DNA of 64,000 nt from Nannobrachium achirus (GCA_963921795.1 OY997651.1:39386856-39450855); one strand, 5' to 3'; positions 10,436 to 23,028 are shown, counted from the first letter of the stretch. Translations and numbers: made by a program. Notes: generated by a model not told the origin, from the letters alone.

Positions 10436-13400
10436 GGGCTGACCTGGAACATATCTGTGTTGGTGTCATGGGTGTACTCCACGATGACAGAGTGACTGCG
10501 GGACAGCGTATAGGAGATGCTGTGCTGGCTCTTGTTGCTGAGGGCCTGTCAATGCAAAACACATTATCCACATCACACAAGGGCAAGGACACAACGCACG
10601 CACGCAGCTCGGGGGCTTCTGGGAAAAGAGCAGCACTGTGTGGATTACCCCCGGTCCCCTTAAAGCGATGCACAGAGGACAAGTCAAGTGTGTTTAACAT
10701 GTGTCCGTGTTTAGCATCACACCACCAGGGAACGGTTACAGCCCGGCAGCTTAGTGACACACTCGTTCACTTTGTGATACAAGCACCACATTTTGCACAA
10801 AGTTTCCTCTGGACCTATTTCTTCAAAAAAGCAAGTTAGCCACTCAAAAAAAAGCAATATCGCCACCCTTTTTCAAAAGAAAATTTGTGTCCCGTTGACT
10901 TTACTATACAGGGAAAAAAATAAATCTGCTTTAAGTAGCATGTGAGGGGTCAGTTTGACCCCATGATTTCATGATTCTGAATCCAATGCAAGCATTTGTT
11001 TTGCATGAAAAACATTCCTTGGGCTAAAAACGGCCACCAAAAAACTATGGTTTAGTGATGAGTCATCACTTTCCACAGTTTTCCTTGGCATTGTTCATGC
11101 CAAATTTGGTGCTAATATCACAAACGATTCTTCCAAAAAATAGGCAGGTCAAAGGAGGCTGGGGAGTAAGCTTAAAGCACAGTGCTCTATATTCAGAAAA
11201 ACAAGTGAGAACACCAGCAACATCAGAATAGAATTTTGGTGATAAAATATGTTTAGAGGCATTCAATAACAATCATGAATAGGTAACGGGGGGGAAAAAG
11301 AAAAGATTCCCCAGTAAGTAATGAAATGCTCATGAATTGATTTCACTTTTCCATGGACAAATAGATGCATTCATACTGTACACGGGTGCAGAACAGAGAC
11401 GGTGAAACACGAGGACAGTCACCGCTGGCAACAGGCGGTATCGCGTAACAGGCCCCTATTTTCCTGGGCTCGTTCATAAATAGCATGTTATTATTTATAG
11501 CAATATCCTGGGGGGGACCTGTTAACATTATCAACACAGTACAAAAGGAGAGTCCAGTCAAGTCCACACGCCGCGAGCGCAATAAGAGCTCTCATTTCGT
11601 TCTACTGGTCTATCCTCTAAATAATGTGAAATTCAAACAAGACTGGAATGGCTAGTGTGGAATAAACTCCCTGTCGCACTTAGAACTACAGACTCACTCC
11701 CTATTTCTGCCATGGACTGAAGACTCACCTCTTCAGACTCCACCTAAACCCATAGCACTACTGTAACGCTTCCCTTCCCTCGATGACCATACATGAATCT
11801 AGATAGCATTTTTAGGTTTTAGAAACGTTTTTTACTGATTTAGGTGCGTGGTCTACCTACGTTATTATTTTTCTAGATTGATATTCTTATGCATTTGTTG
11901 TATTGTTGATGTATTGACATATTATCTTGCTTATTATCTTGCTTGTTGTAAGTCGCTCTGAATTTAAAGCATCTGCGAAATGCCTAAATTGTAAAATCTC
12001 ATCCGCACGTTTGCTTCAAATTCCTGGGCCCATGGCAATATTGACCACAGGGGACCCCAAATATGTATTTAAGTTCTGTACGAGCTAAATGGGTCTGAAA
12101 ACCTACGAATGGTGATTTATATTTGGTTTTATATTTGGTGTCACGGACCCAAAATAGCAGATTTTTAAGCCCACAACACGCAGCATAAGGAGTTGTGGGC
12201 TTGCACATCTAGCTATTTTCGGTGGGTCCGGCAATAAGGGATGTAACAATGTTTGAGCACATTGTAGAGCACGTTGGATAAAAGGTGCAATATGAATGCA
12301 CCATTTACCACTTATTTACCATTTATAAAACATGCATGAGGATTCCAAGAGCCCTGAGCCGATAGAGCAGTGTTTCTCAACCACTGTGCCTGGGGACCTT
12401 TGGTGTGCCCCTGATAAGGGTCAAGTGTGCCCCTTGAAACCGCTTGAAAGCCAGTATTGTATTTATCATTTTAAAAATGATTTAAACTACAAGCACACAA
12501 CGCCTTGCGGTGCGAGGCGTTGTGTGCTTGTAGATCTGCTGTTTTCACTACTGTTGTGCGACAGCCTTGTATGATGAAGCAGGGCTTTACTTTGCGAAGA
12601 AACAAATTCGAAACTTGGAGATACAACGTTTCTTCCCGACAGTGACGATATTTACACCCCCGTATTATGTTGGCGTGCCCATGGATTCTTGGGACATGAA
12701 AAGTGTGCCCATGCAGAAAAAAAGGTTGAGAAACACTGCGATAGAGGACCCTTGAACATGCTGTGGTTTATAGATTTCTTTTTTTGTTATGAATTTACCA
12801 TTTGCGTTTCTAAGCTCTAGGCTGAATTAAACGCTAGGCTACAGAGAGCCCAGGGCTATCTTAACCTCGTTTCACTCTCGTCTCGTATATATTATCCCAG
12901 GTCTGGAGTATAAGCTCTTGCGTCGAGGATTCAGACCTGAGGAAGAGAGCCCTGCAGGGTTATATACTCTTTAAAAACCCTGACAGCGCAGAACAGCTCC
13001 AGGACACAAAGCGCATTAGCTTGGACGACGAACATTCCCTTGTTGCTTTTTGTCCTAACCTCCTTGATTCCTGACCCTCTGGGGGGATGAGCCTGAAAAG
13101 TACAGGGGATAACCCTGCTCTGGAGAGGGCTTTAGGGAGCCCAGAGCCAAAAGGTGGGGATATCCTAGTTATCCCACATTCTTGTACTGTAAGCGCAAAA
13201 GCTCTGTTAGCCCAGTGGTTCTCAACCTTTTCAGGCCGCGACCCCCAAGGTAATCATATTTTAACTGGGGACCGCCCACCCTGACGAGCACTAAGAGTTG
13301 AGGCATTACATTTTGTATAACACGGTTCTGTTGTGAAAATAGCAGATCTACATGCTCACAACGCCTCACGTTGCGAGGTGTTGTGAGCATGTAGATCGGC

Positions 13401-15138
13401 TATTTTCACAATTTCTGTCTAAAATATTTGACAGTTTGGCCAATGTTTAATTTGTCATTTTAGAGGTATTAAAAAGTCTATTTTCACAATTTCTGTCTAA
13501 AATATTTGACAGTTTCGGGGCGCCCGCTGGCCTAGTGGTCAAGGCGTATACCACATACTAGGCTATGATGCCTGCTGGCGTCACTGGTTCGATTCCCGAT
13601 CCGGACGACCTTTGCCGCATGTCATTCCCCATCTCTCTCCCCACTGACCCATTTCCTGTCAGTCTACTATCCTATCAAATAAAGGCATAAAAAGCCCCAA
13701 AACAAATCTTAAAATATATATATATATATATATTTGACAGTTTGGCCAATGTTTAATTTGTCATTTTAGAGGTATTAAAACGTCCTTAAATTGTCACTTT
13801 AGTAATGTCCAGATACCTTACACTTAAACGTTATGTTGGTTTGTTTAATGTTGAGTGAGAAAACAATGTTGCACATTAAGCTAATCATCTGGGGACCCCT
13901 GGGGGAAATAGACCACCGTGGGTTTGATGCTTTCAAAGTGTAGATTGGGGTCCCCAAGGTAAAACATTGTATCAAATTGTGGTCTGTGGCCTAATAACAC
14001 CCTTAATATCATACATTGTGGGTCTTTGAAAGGAAAAAGGTTGAGAAAAACAAATCAGCCTCTATCACTACCACCACTACTACAACAAATTAGGGCTGGG
14101 ACTTTAACTGATTAATTGCGATGAATTAATTACAGAAAATTAACGCAATTAAAAGAATTAACACATTTTAATCGCACTTAGTTTTTGTACCACATAACCT
14201 TCAGTTTCGGGCATACTGATCATAGCGATGCATCAACCAAGAAGAGACAACAAACGCAAAGGGAGAAGTAGCCGATCAGAGCGCTTTGCTTGGCCCAGTG
14301 GATGCGGAATTTAGATTTAAAAAACTCACTTGTTGATTCCCTCGTACAACAAAATGTGTTTTACTCGCATCCCAGCCCTACAAAAAATACTTAAATACTG
14401 ACAAAATATGATAAGACAATGGTGCTTTCAGTTGTGCTTTTGGTGAGCTATCCCATGATGACCCGTGGTGACATCTCTTACCTTTGACACCAGAGGGGTG
14501 GAGACATTGTGGATGACATCAGGTTTGACCCCGTTGGCTTTGGGCCTCTTGTACAGGGCCAGGCGACTTCTCCTGCGCCCCTTGTCCCCGTTGACCAGAG
14601 AACCATTGTGCCTGTGTGCATCACAAACAAAAAATGTTGTTGATCTTTAAAAGTTTTGATGAACCAGGTTTAGAAACATTTAAATTAAAGTTGAGTGGCA
14701 TTGATCAGTGGTTCTCAAAGTGGATTCCAGGGACTCTGTGGGTTCCTAAATTGACCCATACACGTCGTTTGTAACTCTGACAGTGTACAAATGGAACGGG
14801 TCCATTTGGTTCAATTTGTACACTGTCAGAGTTAAAGGGGAGACCTCGAAATTTGGACGTTTGAGAAACACTGGCATAGATGAAATCGAATGTAAAAATC
14901 CGCAAATCCCTTTGGCTCCACTGTGGTAAAAAAAAAGAAAAAAGAAAAAAACATAAAATCAAACGGCGCAACGCCAACCGAACAACCCACCAGAGCTTTG
15001 AAGTACATGTTCCAATTCAAATCTACAAACTTATGTGCACTTCAATTTTGGTCCCACTCTCACCCAATCCCGCTGGATTTCGGACCATTTCCCAGAATAT
15101 ACTGTATGTTGATGACATGCTATCTTTCACTCTATCTG

Positions 15139-15189
<51 letters not shown>

Positions 15190-15333
15190 TCGTCATCTCT
15201 TCTCTCTGCTCCCTTAATGGTCTCATTTCTCACCGCCTGCAGTGTATATTTTACCGCCCACAGCTAAGTTTAAGTACCGTCTGCTCCCATGATATTTCCC
15301 TTTGGGACCCAAATACAAACAGAAACACAGAAT

Positions 15334-15379
<46 letters not shown>

Positions 15380-17848
15380 CTGCCTTTACAGCACCACGGA
15401 CAGCGACACAGCGGGCTAGACGTACTGCTTGACAGCAGGTTATTAATAAAGAGATGCATATCGTCGTTAGTCGGGTGAAAACCCTGTATGTCCAAAACTG
15501 CTCGTTTTGCATTCATCATTTTAAAAATGATTTAAACTAGTGAAAACAGCCGATCTACAAGCACACAACGCCTCGCACCGCGAGGCGTTGTGTGCTTGTA
15601 GATCGGCTGTTTTCACTACTTTTGTGCGACCGCCTTGTATGATGAAGCAGGGCTTTACTTTACGAAAGAACGTAGACATTTTAAACTTGGAGATGCAAGG
15701 TTTCTGCTCGACAACGACGATATACTTGTTTTGCATCGCAAAACTACGTTCTCCTCCTCCAGGGTCAGTAACAATTGAAATGAATGAAAGAAGCAGCTTC
15801 CGCACACTCAACAACACTGTGCAAAAAAACAAACTTGTATTGCAAAATGTAGGTCTTGGGTCCCGGGACCTTCTTAGATGTATTCTGTAAAAACTTGCAA
15901 ACCTAAGGCTGGCTATTTATGGCCGTCTAAAAAAGCCATGTTTCAATAAAAACTGGGTTTCATTCACTCTCCAACCTTATGCCATAAATCAACCAGTGAA
16001 TGTGGCAGTATATGCTTGGCCAATGCACAACGACCTCTAGGTTTAAATGAGGACATTGGCATGAGTTTTGTACTATAAATAAATAGCCTGATGTCTGCAT
16101 TGTGTTGCAATTCTTCTACTTTCTGTTTGTACATTCAGTATATACAGTATATTGTAATTTACAATATACTTTATGCAGTATCTACGAACACCAAAAAGCA
16201 TCAAGATTCTTTACAATTGGTAAAGAGTCTTGATGGTTTTCCTGTCGACCCTTGTGTCTTTTCTTTGTAGCACATTATTTAAACCTCGTTTGAGGACTCC
16301 ATGCTGTGCTCCATGCCGCAATAACGACGCACGTACAGGACCCGCAGGTTTTTTCTGGACCGCCCATTCCCACCCGCAGTGACTTAAAAAAACGGCCGGT
16401 CTCATCCCAAAAGAAGCGGTTGTGTATTGGTAGGGGACATGCAGTTGTCTATGTCTTCCCCAAGACCAAGACGTAGGGGTCATCAGTGACAGGGACTATG
16501 CACTTGGGGCGGTTAGTATCCCAATACAATTGGGAGCCAAATTCAAAATGTAAGCAGAAGAAATATGATATGATTTCTGGTTAGGCATTCAATAAGGGAA
16601 TGGCTGGCATAGAAAACAAAGGTTCAATCCAACTAAAACGGAAAGTCTGTGATGAATTGCAAATATCCCCAGCTGTACAGGAAATCTGATTTGCCCCTTC
16701 GTCGATGGCTTTCCTCCATTCACACATTCAGCTGAAATGCCCCTTGTTTTTTTTCCCCCCATAGTAATCCCATCCCAGGCAGGCATCATGGTGTGCTATA
16801 GAACGACATTCAAAACCCGGTCATGTTCTATTAGCTGCAGAGAAGCCATGATTGGATGGACCTCGTAAAATGTCGGCGGCTGGAAGCAAACCCCCCTCCC
16901 CACCTCACCCCCAAGCACGTGAACGGGGGAACCGAGCCATTCTTCTCATAATCCATCAGCGCACAGATCAATAGGGCAAAGGAGTGAATATAGCATATAG
17001 CACCTGCTCCTCTGGGCCTGGAATAGCAGAAGAGCATCATAGCAAGTCTATATGTAGATGACATGCCAGCCTCTCCACACTCTCTCTCTCTCTCTCTCTC
17101 TCACTCTGTCATCTCAATCCTCTCCCCCACTAATCATATCATTTCGTCGTTGTCGGGTGGAAACCTTGTATGTCCAAAACCGCTGGTTTTGTATTTATCA
17201 TTTTAAAAATGATGATGAAAACAGCCGATCTGCAAGCACACAACGCCTTGCGCCGTGAGGCGCTGTGTGCTTGTAGATCGGCTGTTTTCACTACTTTTGT
17301 GTGACGGCCTTGTATGATGAAGCGGGAAAAAAACGATTTATAATCATTTTTTCAGTCTCCCTGTCACTTTAACTCTTCTCGTCCTCCGTCATTCTCGTCT
17401 TCTCTCTCTCTTCTCTCATTCACCTTAATTTGCCTATGCTTCCACTGTGCGCTGTGCGTGAATGACATCTTTGTATGGAGTCAAATGAGCTCTTTTTCCG
17501 TGTGCTGCTCAACCGGAAAGAAGAAGAAGAAAAAGAAAAAAAAAGAAACGTGTACGTTTAAACACTGCAGGCCCTTCTACAAGATGTAGGCAGGAGGCTA
17601 GAGTGTTTTATTAGTTGCTCACATAGGGGGGAAAATATATTTTTGAAGGTAAATTGGAGGATAATTATGGATCACTCAGCAGTACACATTTTATCAGCAA
17701 TGCAGGAATCCCTTTTGGAGGACACAGGTTTTATAAGAGTCAACTTTACACACAGTGGATCCAAACACATACACGCTTGATTACACACGCTTGAATGTAA
17801 CAGCTCGCTCTTTCTGTCTGTCTCTCTGTCGGTCTCTCTGTCTCTCTC

Positions 17849-17888
<40 letters not shown>

Positions 17889-17935
17889 GCCCACAGACAC
17901 ACAATCGCACATGCACACTCGCACTCACGCACGCA

Positions 17936-17967
<32 letters not shown>

Positions 17968-18803
17968 TTGTGTTACTTGCGGGAACCCTCTGTTGACTTC
18001 CTTTGACTATTGGTTGCCCAACCCGTACCCTTCTCAACAACTACGCTCACTATTGAGTGTGAACCCATAAACCTTGTTAAGAGAACACAATGTCACTAGG
18101 TCTAACCCTCTAGCCATAGCCATAAAATAGCACTTTGTTGCAAGAGAGGACTGCCATACTGTATGATGTTACCTGCACCTTCTGTTCTTGTGAAGACTGA
18201 AGTTGTACTTATGAAGGAAGATTTATATGGGTGCATATGAGGACAACGCACACAACTCACGTATTAGATCTAGGGATGGGACGATGTGAACAACGTGTCG
18301 CAAACGCGACACCTTGTGAGCTTGTAGATCGTCTATTTTTTGTCAAAGACATTTGATAGAGAGTGAAAGAAGACTGTATCAAGCACGTATATACGTATCT
18401 TTTACCAATTATAGAAGGTTTAAGTGGTACCGGATAAGCAGCTCGGGAAATACAAGGTGAATTGATCCCAGTGAAAGACGGAGTACAATTTCACGATAAA
18501 TTAAATCTCCACGATACGATTATCGTGAGTGTTTTTCATCACGATAAACGTTATTGTCCCATCCCTAATTAGATAGTTAGCTAAACATGTCAAAATGACG
18601 CGTACAAGTAGTGAAGTTTTTTTTCCTCACCCCAAGACGATGAGCTCGCCGTACTTGACAGGCTCCTTGTCCCCTGGGAAGACTCCGTCGTGGGGCTGCG
18701 AGCTGGAGCCCAGAGGAGGCGAGGGCTGGCTCTTGTTGCAGGACGGACGCAGCTCCAGAGAAGGGGGGGGACACAGGGCCTCTGAGCTGCCCTCCAAAAC
18801 CAT
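6846..18803 (-). CDS. peli3: Pellino E3 ubiquitin-protein ligase 3, N-terminal part (four exons; continues past left edge)
   Basis: Pellino proteins are E3 ubiquitin ligases acting on IRAK and RIP kinases in Toll/IL-1 receptor signalling. An N-terminal FHA-like domain binds phosphorylated partners and a C-terminal RING-like domain carries the ligase activity. Coding exons in order are 18803-18631, 14611-14482, 10545-10444 and 7115-6846. They join in frame (phases 2, 0, 0) into about 225 residues. Family signatures are MVLEG at the start (typical of the PELI3 paralogue), KYGELIVLG (50-58), the RRRSRLALYKRPKANGVKP segment, VEYTHDTNTDMFQ, IGRSTES (136-142) and FTARIYAAGFDSSKNIFLG at the end. The remaining FHA-like part and the RING-like domain are not found at 1-6845, so the next exon must lie outside the window. 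Odd points are a glycine-rich insertion (about residues 152-185) and a huge CT tract before the first coding exon. PELI3 rather than PELI1/2 is inferred from the N-terminus and the SAQSTISRYACRI stretch. Confidence 0.93.
7481..7526. repeat. (AATAG)9 pentanucleotide microsatellite
   Basis: Nine uninterrupted AATAG units inside peli3 intron 3. Confidence 0.95.
7954..8317. mobile_element. foldback element with arms of about 145 bp
   Basis: The left arm 7954-8100 (CTAGCTCTGGTCCAG ... TTTTGCGTTGTTGAAAGTC) is the near reverse complement of 8168-8317 (GACTTTCAACAACGCAAAAC ... GGACCAGAGCTAG). The central loop is AT-rich. No convincing target duplication. Confidence 0.8.
8330..8710 (+). other. unrecognised stretch with TATA box and poly-A signal (possible solo LTR)
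   Basis: TATAAA at 8442-8447 and AATAAA at 8680-8685 are 230 bp apart, joined by C-rich sequence. There is no reading frame of interest. It could be an LTR remnant; ends are not defined. Confidence 0.3.
9468..9492. repeat. poly-C run
   Basis: 25 consecutive C after CT-rich DNA. Confidence 0.9.
9649..9707. repeat. (TATG)n(TG)n microsatellite
   Basis: Compound repeat. Further GT-rich tracts follow to 10030 and at 10407-10433. Confidence 0.9.
10076..10322 (+). mobile_element. 'GTCGGG' family element with hairpin, copy 1
   Basis: Starts CACTGTCGGGCAGAAACC and ends GGTTTCCACCCGACAACGACGA. The hairpin 10171-10259 has arms of about 42 bp with the family variants AGCACACAACGCC/GGCGTTGTGTGCT, extended outward to AAACTAGTG/CACTAGTTT. 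It lies 120 bp from peli3 exon 3. Confidence 0.75.
10444..10545 (-). CDS. peli3: peli3 coding exon 3
   Basis: 102 nt, exactly 34 codons, from ALSNKSQHSISYTLSRSH to DTNTDMFQ. It is phase 0 at both ends, with acceptor TTGACAG and donor GTCAGC. The sequence is nearly identical to the Pellino FHA-like core. The exon lies between a GT microsatellite (10407-10433) and an unremarkable intron. Confidence 0.94.
11640..11998 (+). mobile_element. LINE-like 3' tail
   Basis: Ends TTGTAAGTCGCTCTG...AAAGCATCTGCGAAATGCC, a tail shared in reverse at 18994-19870 and 35950-36390. No coding part remains. Confidence 0.6.
12145..12229 (+). repeat. hairpin cassette, GGACCC-flanked version
   Basis: GGACCCAAAATAGCAG...TTTTTAAGCCCACAAC pairs with GTTGTGGGCTTGCACATCTAGCTATTTTCGGTGGGTCC. 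The outer GGACCC/GGGTCC is mirrored. A degenerate shell. Confidence 0.7.
12368..12738 (+). mobile_element. hAT-like element carrying a GTCGGG-family insert and hairpin
   Basis: Termini CAGTGTTTCTCAACC and GGTTGAGAAACACTG with a perfect 8-bp duplication CGATAGAG (12360-12367, 12739-12746). The interior from about 12450 to 12650 is a GTCGGG-family piece with hairpin 12486-12547, whose left arm has lost its outer bases. Confidence 0.85.
13213..14046 (+). mobile_element. hAT-like element ('GCGACCCC' family), copy 1, split by a SINE
   Basis: Begins CAGTGGTTCTCAACC; the right end is degenerate near GGTTGAGAAAAACA. The hairpin 13331-13412 has arms with CATGCTCACAA/TTGTGAGCATG and mirrored TTGTG/CACAA flanks. 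A SINE (13516-13730) is inserted. A local duplication of CTATTTTCACAATTTCTG lies at 13400 and 13479. Confidence 0.8.
13516..13730 (+). mobile_element. tRNA-derived SINE (GGCCTAGTGGTC type)
   Basis: The tRNA-like head has a perfect B box GGTTCGATTCC (13586-13596). The body reads CATGTCATTCCCCATCTCTC, the tail CAAATAAAGGCATAAAAAG, then an AT repeat. It is flanked by a 14-bp duplication ATATTTGACAGTTT (13502-13515 and 13731-13744). Confidence 0.85.
14091..14380. mobile_element. hAT-like element, TAGGGCTGGGA termini
   Basis: Begins TAGGGCTGGGACTTTAACTG and ends ATCCCAGCCCTA, with CAACAAAT / CAAAAAAT flanks (7 of 8). The interior is AT-rich with GATTAAT repeats and no hairpin cassette. Confidence 0.75.
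14482..14611 (-). CDS. peli3: peli3 coding exon 2
   Basis: 130 nt: one base completes Gly58, followed by 43 codons from HNGSLVNGDKG to STPLVSK. The acceptor is CACACAG and the donor is GTAAGA. This is the conserved Pellino segment with the basic RRRSRLALYKRPKANG run, at the start of the FHA-like fold. Confidence 0.94.
14706..14873. mobile_element. hAT-like element with the second hairpin type
   Basis: Termini CAGTGGTTCTCAAA and TTTGAGAAACACTG, flanks GCATTGAT / GCATAGAT (7 of 8). The interior hairpin 14775-14836 pairs AACTCTGACAGTGTACAAAT with its complement and is unrelated to the main cassette. Confidence 0.8.
15147..15184. repeat. (CT)n microsatellite
   Basis: Pure CT. A (GA)n tract follows at 15332-15380, and the two could pair. 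Confidence 0.95.
15332..15380. repeat. (GA)n microsatellite
   Basis: Nearly pure GA with one AAAG interruption. Confidence 0.95.
15461..15720 (+). mobile_element. 'GTCGGG' family element with near-perfect hairpin, copy 3
   Basis: Starts TCGTCGTTAGTCGGG and ends CTGCTCGACAACGACGA, between TA bases. The hairpin 15538-15618 has 39 consecutive pairs around a 3-base loop. Conserved interior: TTTGTGCGACCGCCTTGTAT and GAAGCAGGGCTTTACTTTA. Confidence 0.85.
15900..17040. other. peli3 intron or upstream DNA, nothing recognised
   Basis: No conserved frame, SINE or complete element is seen. A short palindrome ACAGTATATTGTAATTTACA lies at about 16147. Confidence 0.4.
17144..17325 (+). mobile_element. 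'GTCGGG' family element, right end missing
   Basis: Starts TCGTCGTTGTCGGGTGGAAA and stops abruptly after GATGAAGCGGG. Hairpin 17217-17290. Confidence 0.75.
17814..17968. repeat. (CT)n and (CACG)n compound microsatellite
   Basis: CT repeats to 17886, then ACGC units at 17925-17955. Confidence 0.9.
18271..18567. mobile_element. hAT-like element, TAGGGATGGGAC termini, half hairpin
   Basis: TAGGGATGGGAC...GTCCCATCCCTA, flanked by ATTAGATC / ATTAGATA (7 of 8). It holds a partial cassette at 18292-18342 (CTTGTGAGCTTGTAGATC). It ends 64 bp before the peli3 first-exon donor. Confidence 0.75.
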
Positions 18804-18831
18804 GCCCACCGGCCACCACGGGGACTCAACG
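18631..18831 (-). CDS. peli3: peli3 first coding exon (28 nt 5'UTR plus 173 nt coding)
   Basis: The ATG is at 18803-18801 and encodes residues 1-57 plus two bases of codon 58, ending KYGELIVLG. The donor after 18631 reads GTGAGG on the minus strand. Upstream the minus strand reads a long CT tract, then TTTCTGTTGCCCAG ending at 18832, which is a textbook acceptor. The exon therefore probably starts at 18831 and is preceded by at least one untranslated exon that I cannot locate. The MVLEG start matches PELI3, not PELI1 or PELI2. Confidence 0.9.
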
Positions 18832-19870
<1,039 letters not shown>

Positions 19871-21844
19871 TGAGCGGGAGCCGGGAGGGGTTGTAGGGAG
19901 AGAGAAACAGAGAGGGGGGGGGGGGGGGGGGGGTAGCAGTGTGTGCAAAGAGAGTCAAACAACCTGTAGTGACGACAACAAACAATAGTGCTGGCAACAC
20001 ACCAGTGGTACGGAATAGCCCCCCCAATTTGAATGTCAAAGAATGCTGTATTCAAAAACCCGGGCTTGAACATATTTTCATTTGCATGTTCACCTAACCA
20101 TTTATCGCAACCATTGTGTGGGGTGCCATATATACACTGGCATAGCACGTGCTGTAAATAAATACAACACCCAGGTGATTCAGCAGTGAAATGATTTGAA
20201 TATACGTCGTTAACCGCCACTGTCAAGGCAAACGATTGCAAGTCCCTCTCCTTTGTACCCCTTGTTAAAACTCCACCAATAGCCAACAAAACAAATTCAG
20301 GAATAATTGGCCTAAGATGTCTCATTACCGTGGCCCTGCACGGGGTGGTCAGATTCTATTCTCTCTGATGTTGGCTCTTCTGGTAATTGTCATCCCCCCT
20401 TTATGCATGCGACCAAAGCTCTAGCTGTTTGCTGACTATGTGCATTTGCGAAGCAGTCAGGCCCATCCTAATAGGATTGGATGGGTACAAGACAGTGATG
20501 CCTGACTCCTTTTTCCCGTCTTATTCTTCTTTTGTTTTTACGCAGGGTGATAAAAAAGACACCTACGTCTATATGGCCCCTTGTCACTATTCTGCCCTAC
20601 CATTGTTCTCCCCGTAAAGAATTGAGTTTCTACGAGCAAGTGGCAAGTGTTCCTGGACCTGGGGAACAAGCTGAGATACAAAGCACATTTGGAGACAAGA
20701 GGCCACGTCGCCGCCCTCCACAAGCCTTTACCGTTAACAACCAGATATCAATCGACGAGCTGTCGTCGTATCCTGGATTCCTAACGAAGCCCCGGAGGCC
20801 TGCAACCTTTCCCCGCGTGCCGGACACCAAGCGGAGGGGCAGTGCAGAGGACCGCCATTATCGGCTTCCGTTTCTATACCGCCTTTATTGCTCTGGCATT
20901 TTCAACGCCTTCGATTGGGAGCCCTGTCAAATTAAGCCAGGCCGTTTCCCATTAAAACACACCAAAAATTAACAAAACTACAGTGCGAGTGTGGTTGCAC
21001 CGACGCGAGTCGTGAGGAATCCACTGCAAACTGAATTTTGTCTTGCCATTCATATTATTGCGGCCATAGGTCGCAGTTAATTATGAAAACTGGCACATCT
21101 TGTCCGTGTATCCGCGTATCTCTGCAGGTCACGCCTGACACTGTGGTTCCCCTGACACATCGATCACTGTGACATCACAGGTCTATAGGTTTGTCGCTCT
21201 GACATCATGCTCTGACATCATTGTGATGTCAGGCTAACCACTCTTAACAGAATGGGTTTGCAGCTCTGACATCACGCTCTGGCATCACTGTGATGGCCCT
21301 GATGTCATCAATATTAAGCCCATATCTAACAGGACTTCATATGGGAATGCCCACATAATGGAGGCCACATCGGCCACATACCACACTAACAGAATCCAAG
21401 ACAGCCCATATCTGTGTGGCTGGTTCTACAGACAGGAACTCCATGTATGGGCATAAAAGGGTATGATGTCAGATGTCATAGACATCATAGGACTTTCACA
21501 TAACAAATAACTGAGTAGGCCTAAGCATGTTTGGGCTCTCACAGCATATCTCCATATACAGTACATGGATCTCCATATATGGGTACCAGGTGTCTCCATA
21601 TATGGGTAATTGGTCCAATATACATCACTGGCCAGATGGCAAAGAATTGGTGCGACCTCTGCGAGGTCGCATGTCGCCCTGAGGCGTCTTACTATATATT
21701 GTGAAGTCAGGTGAAGCATGACAACAGTGACAGCGGTGTGTGAAGCATGACCAAAAGCTTCACTTTTCTGTTGTACAAGGTTAACAAAAAGCAGGTTCAC
21801 TTTGCTGGCAAATAATTCTCGGACCGACGGATCGACGGACCACA
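19871..21844. other. intergenic stretch, little recognised
   Basis: Contains a 21-base poly-G (19913-19933) and several TGACATCA / TGATGTCA octamers between 21160 and 21310. A 146-codon frame at 20532-20972 has no recognisable domain and is not called. Confidence 0.4.
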
Positions 21845-22108
21845 GGGGCTCAGGGGTAGAGAAACCGTCATTAGAACATGGAGGGTTCCCGAAGGGTTCC
21901 CAGTTCGATCCCAGGCTCCCCCCCAGTTAGTGTCGAAGAGTCCTTGAGCAAGATTCTGAACCCCTAGTTGCTCCCGGTGTGCAGGTTGGAACCTTGCATG
22001 GTTTCCTCCGCCATCGGTGTATGAATGTGCGTGTGAACGGGTGAATGTAATGCACAATCTATGTAAAGCGCCCTGGATAAAGGCGCTATATAAATGCAAC
22101 ATTTACAT
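21845..22108 (+). mobile_element. tRNA-derived SINE, copy 2
   Basis: GGGGCTCAGGGGTAGAG head and GTTCGATCCCAGG B-box region. The same body as 1343-1622, with an 11-base internal duplication GAAGGGTTCCC. Confidence 0.75.
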
Positions 22109-22555
22109 GGCATTTACCTAGAACAACAGTGTGTTTCCTATAGCAACCACACTAACTAATTCTAATAATGGAATTGTGTGTTAAAGCTAATACCATGGTG
22201 GTGCGTTGGCATGGTGGCAAGGGTTTTGACTGGCTTCACACTGGCACGAAAATAGAGGGAATGTAAACATAATGCTCAAAGAGTGGGTTTGTTTGTGTAC
22301 CCTTATCTGACTGTTTGCGTAGCTATTTTGACATGCCTTTTTACACAAGGAGAACAAATTCACCCGAAGGCCTGGCTGTCTCCACTGGCAACGGGGAGGC
22401 GCGCTAAGCCAGCACATGATGTTCAGACCTATTATTAATCAAAAGTGCAGGGCATGAAGACCACCTACACGGTGTAAAGCGAGCGGTACGAAGAAGACGT
22501 GGCAAAGCCTGCAAAGCCTTTTTTTGTCTCTCTGTGCGGAGATAATAGTACTGGG

Positions 22556-23028
22556 CAGGGGTGTCACAATGGGGGGGAGAGGGGGGGGGGGGGGGGAGTG
22601 GGACTAGAGTTACTAGGGCCCAAGGTGGAGGGGCCTTAATTATTTTATACTTTAGCTATTGAAAAATAGCAGATATACAAGCTCACAGCGCCGCACCGAG
22701 TGACGCGCTGCGAGCTTGTAGATCTGCTATTTTTGAAAAGTTGTGAAACTGTGTGCAATTGCAAATCTTTGTATATGTATTTTTTTAAGCGAACATTTGT
22801 AACTGCTTCTGGGGTGGTCCCTGGAACTAAATATGTTGAGATGGGAGTCCGTGGCCAAATAAATAATAAAATTTATAGACTCCGGTCAAAATATTCAAAG
22901 AATTGCACAAATGTTCACGATTTTTTTAAAATAGCAGATCTACAAGCTCGCAGCGCAGCACTCGGTGGCCGCGCTGTGAGCTTGTATATCCTTGTACCCA
23001 GGGCCCAGAATTAGGTGCGACACCCCTG
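22556..23028 (+). mobile_element. double-hairpin 'GGGCCC' hAT-like element, copy 2
   Basis: CAGGGGTGTCAC...GCGACACCCCTG with flanks GTACTGGG / GTCCTGGG (7 of 8). Hairpins 22662-22735 and 22927-22990; the second has lost its outer right arm. A poly-G run (22573-22597) lies inside. Confidence 0.8.

Noticed and set aside
15461..15720. TA target duplication implying a Tc1/mariner origin for the GTCGGG family
   Set aside because: Copies at 10076, 17144 and 62740 do not show TA at their ends, so the superfamily is left open.
20532..20972. 146-codon plus-strand ORF
   Set aside because: No recognisable domain, no promoter or splice context, and low likelihood in a repeat-rich interval.
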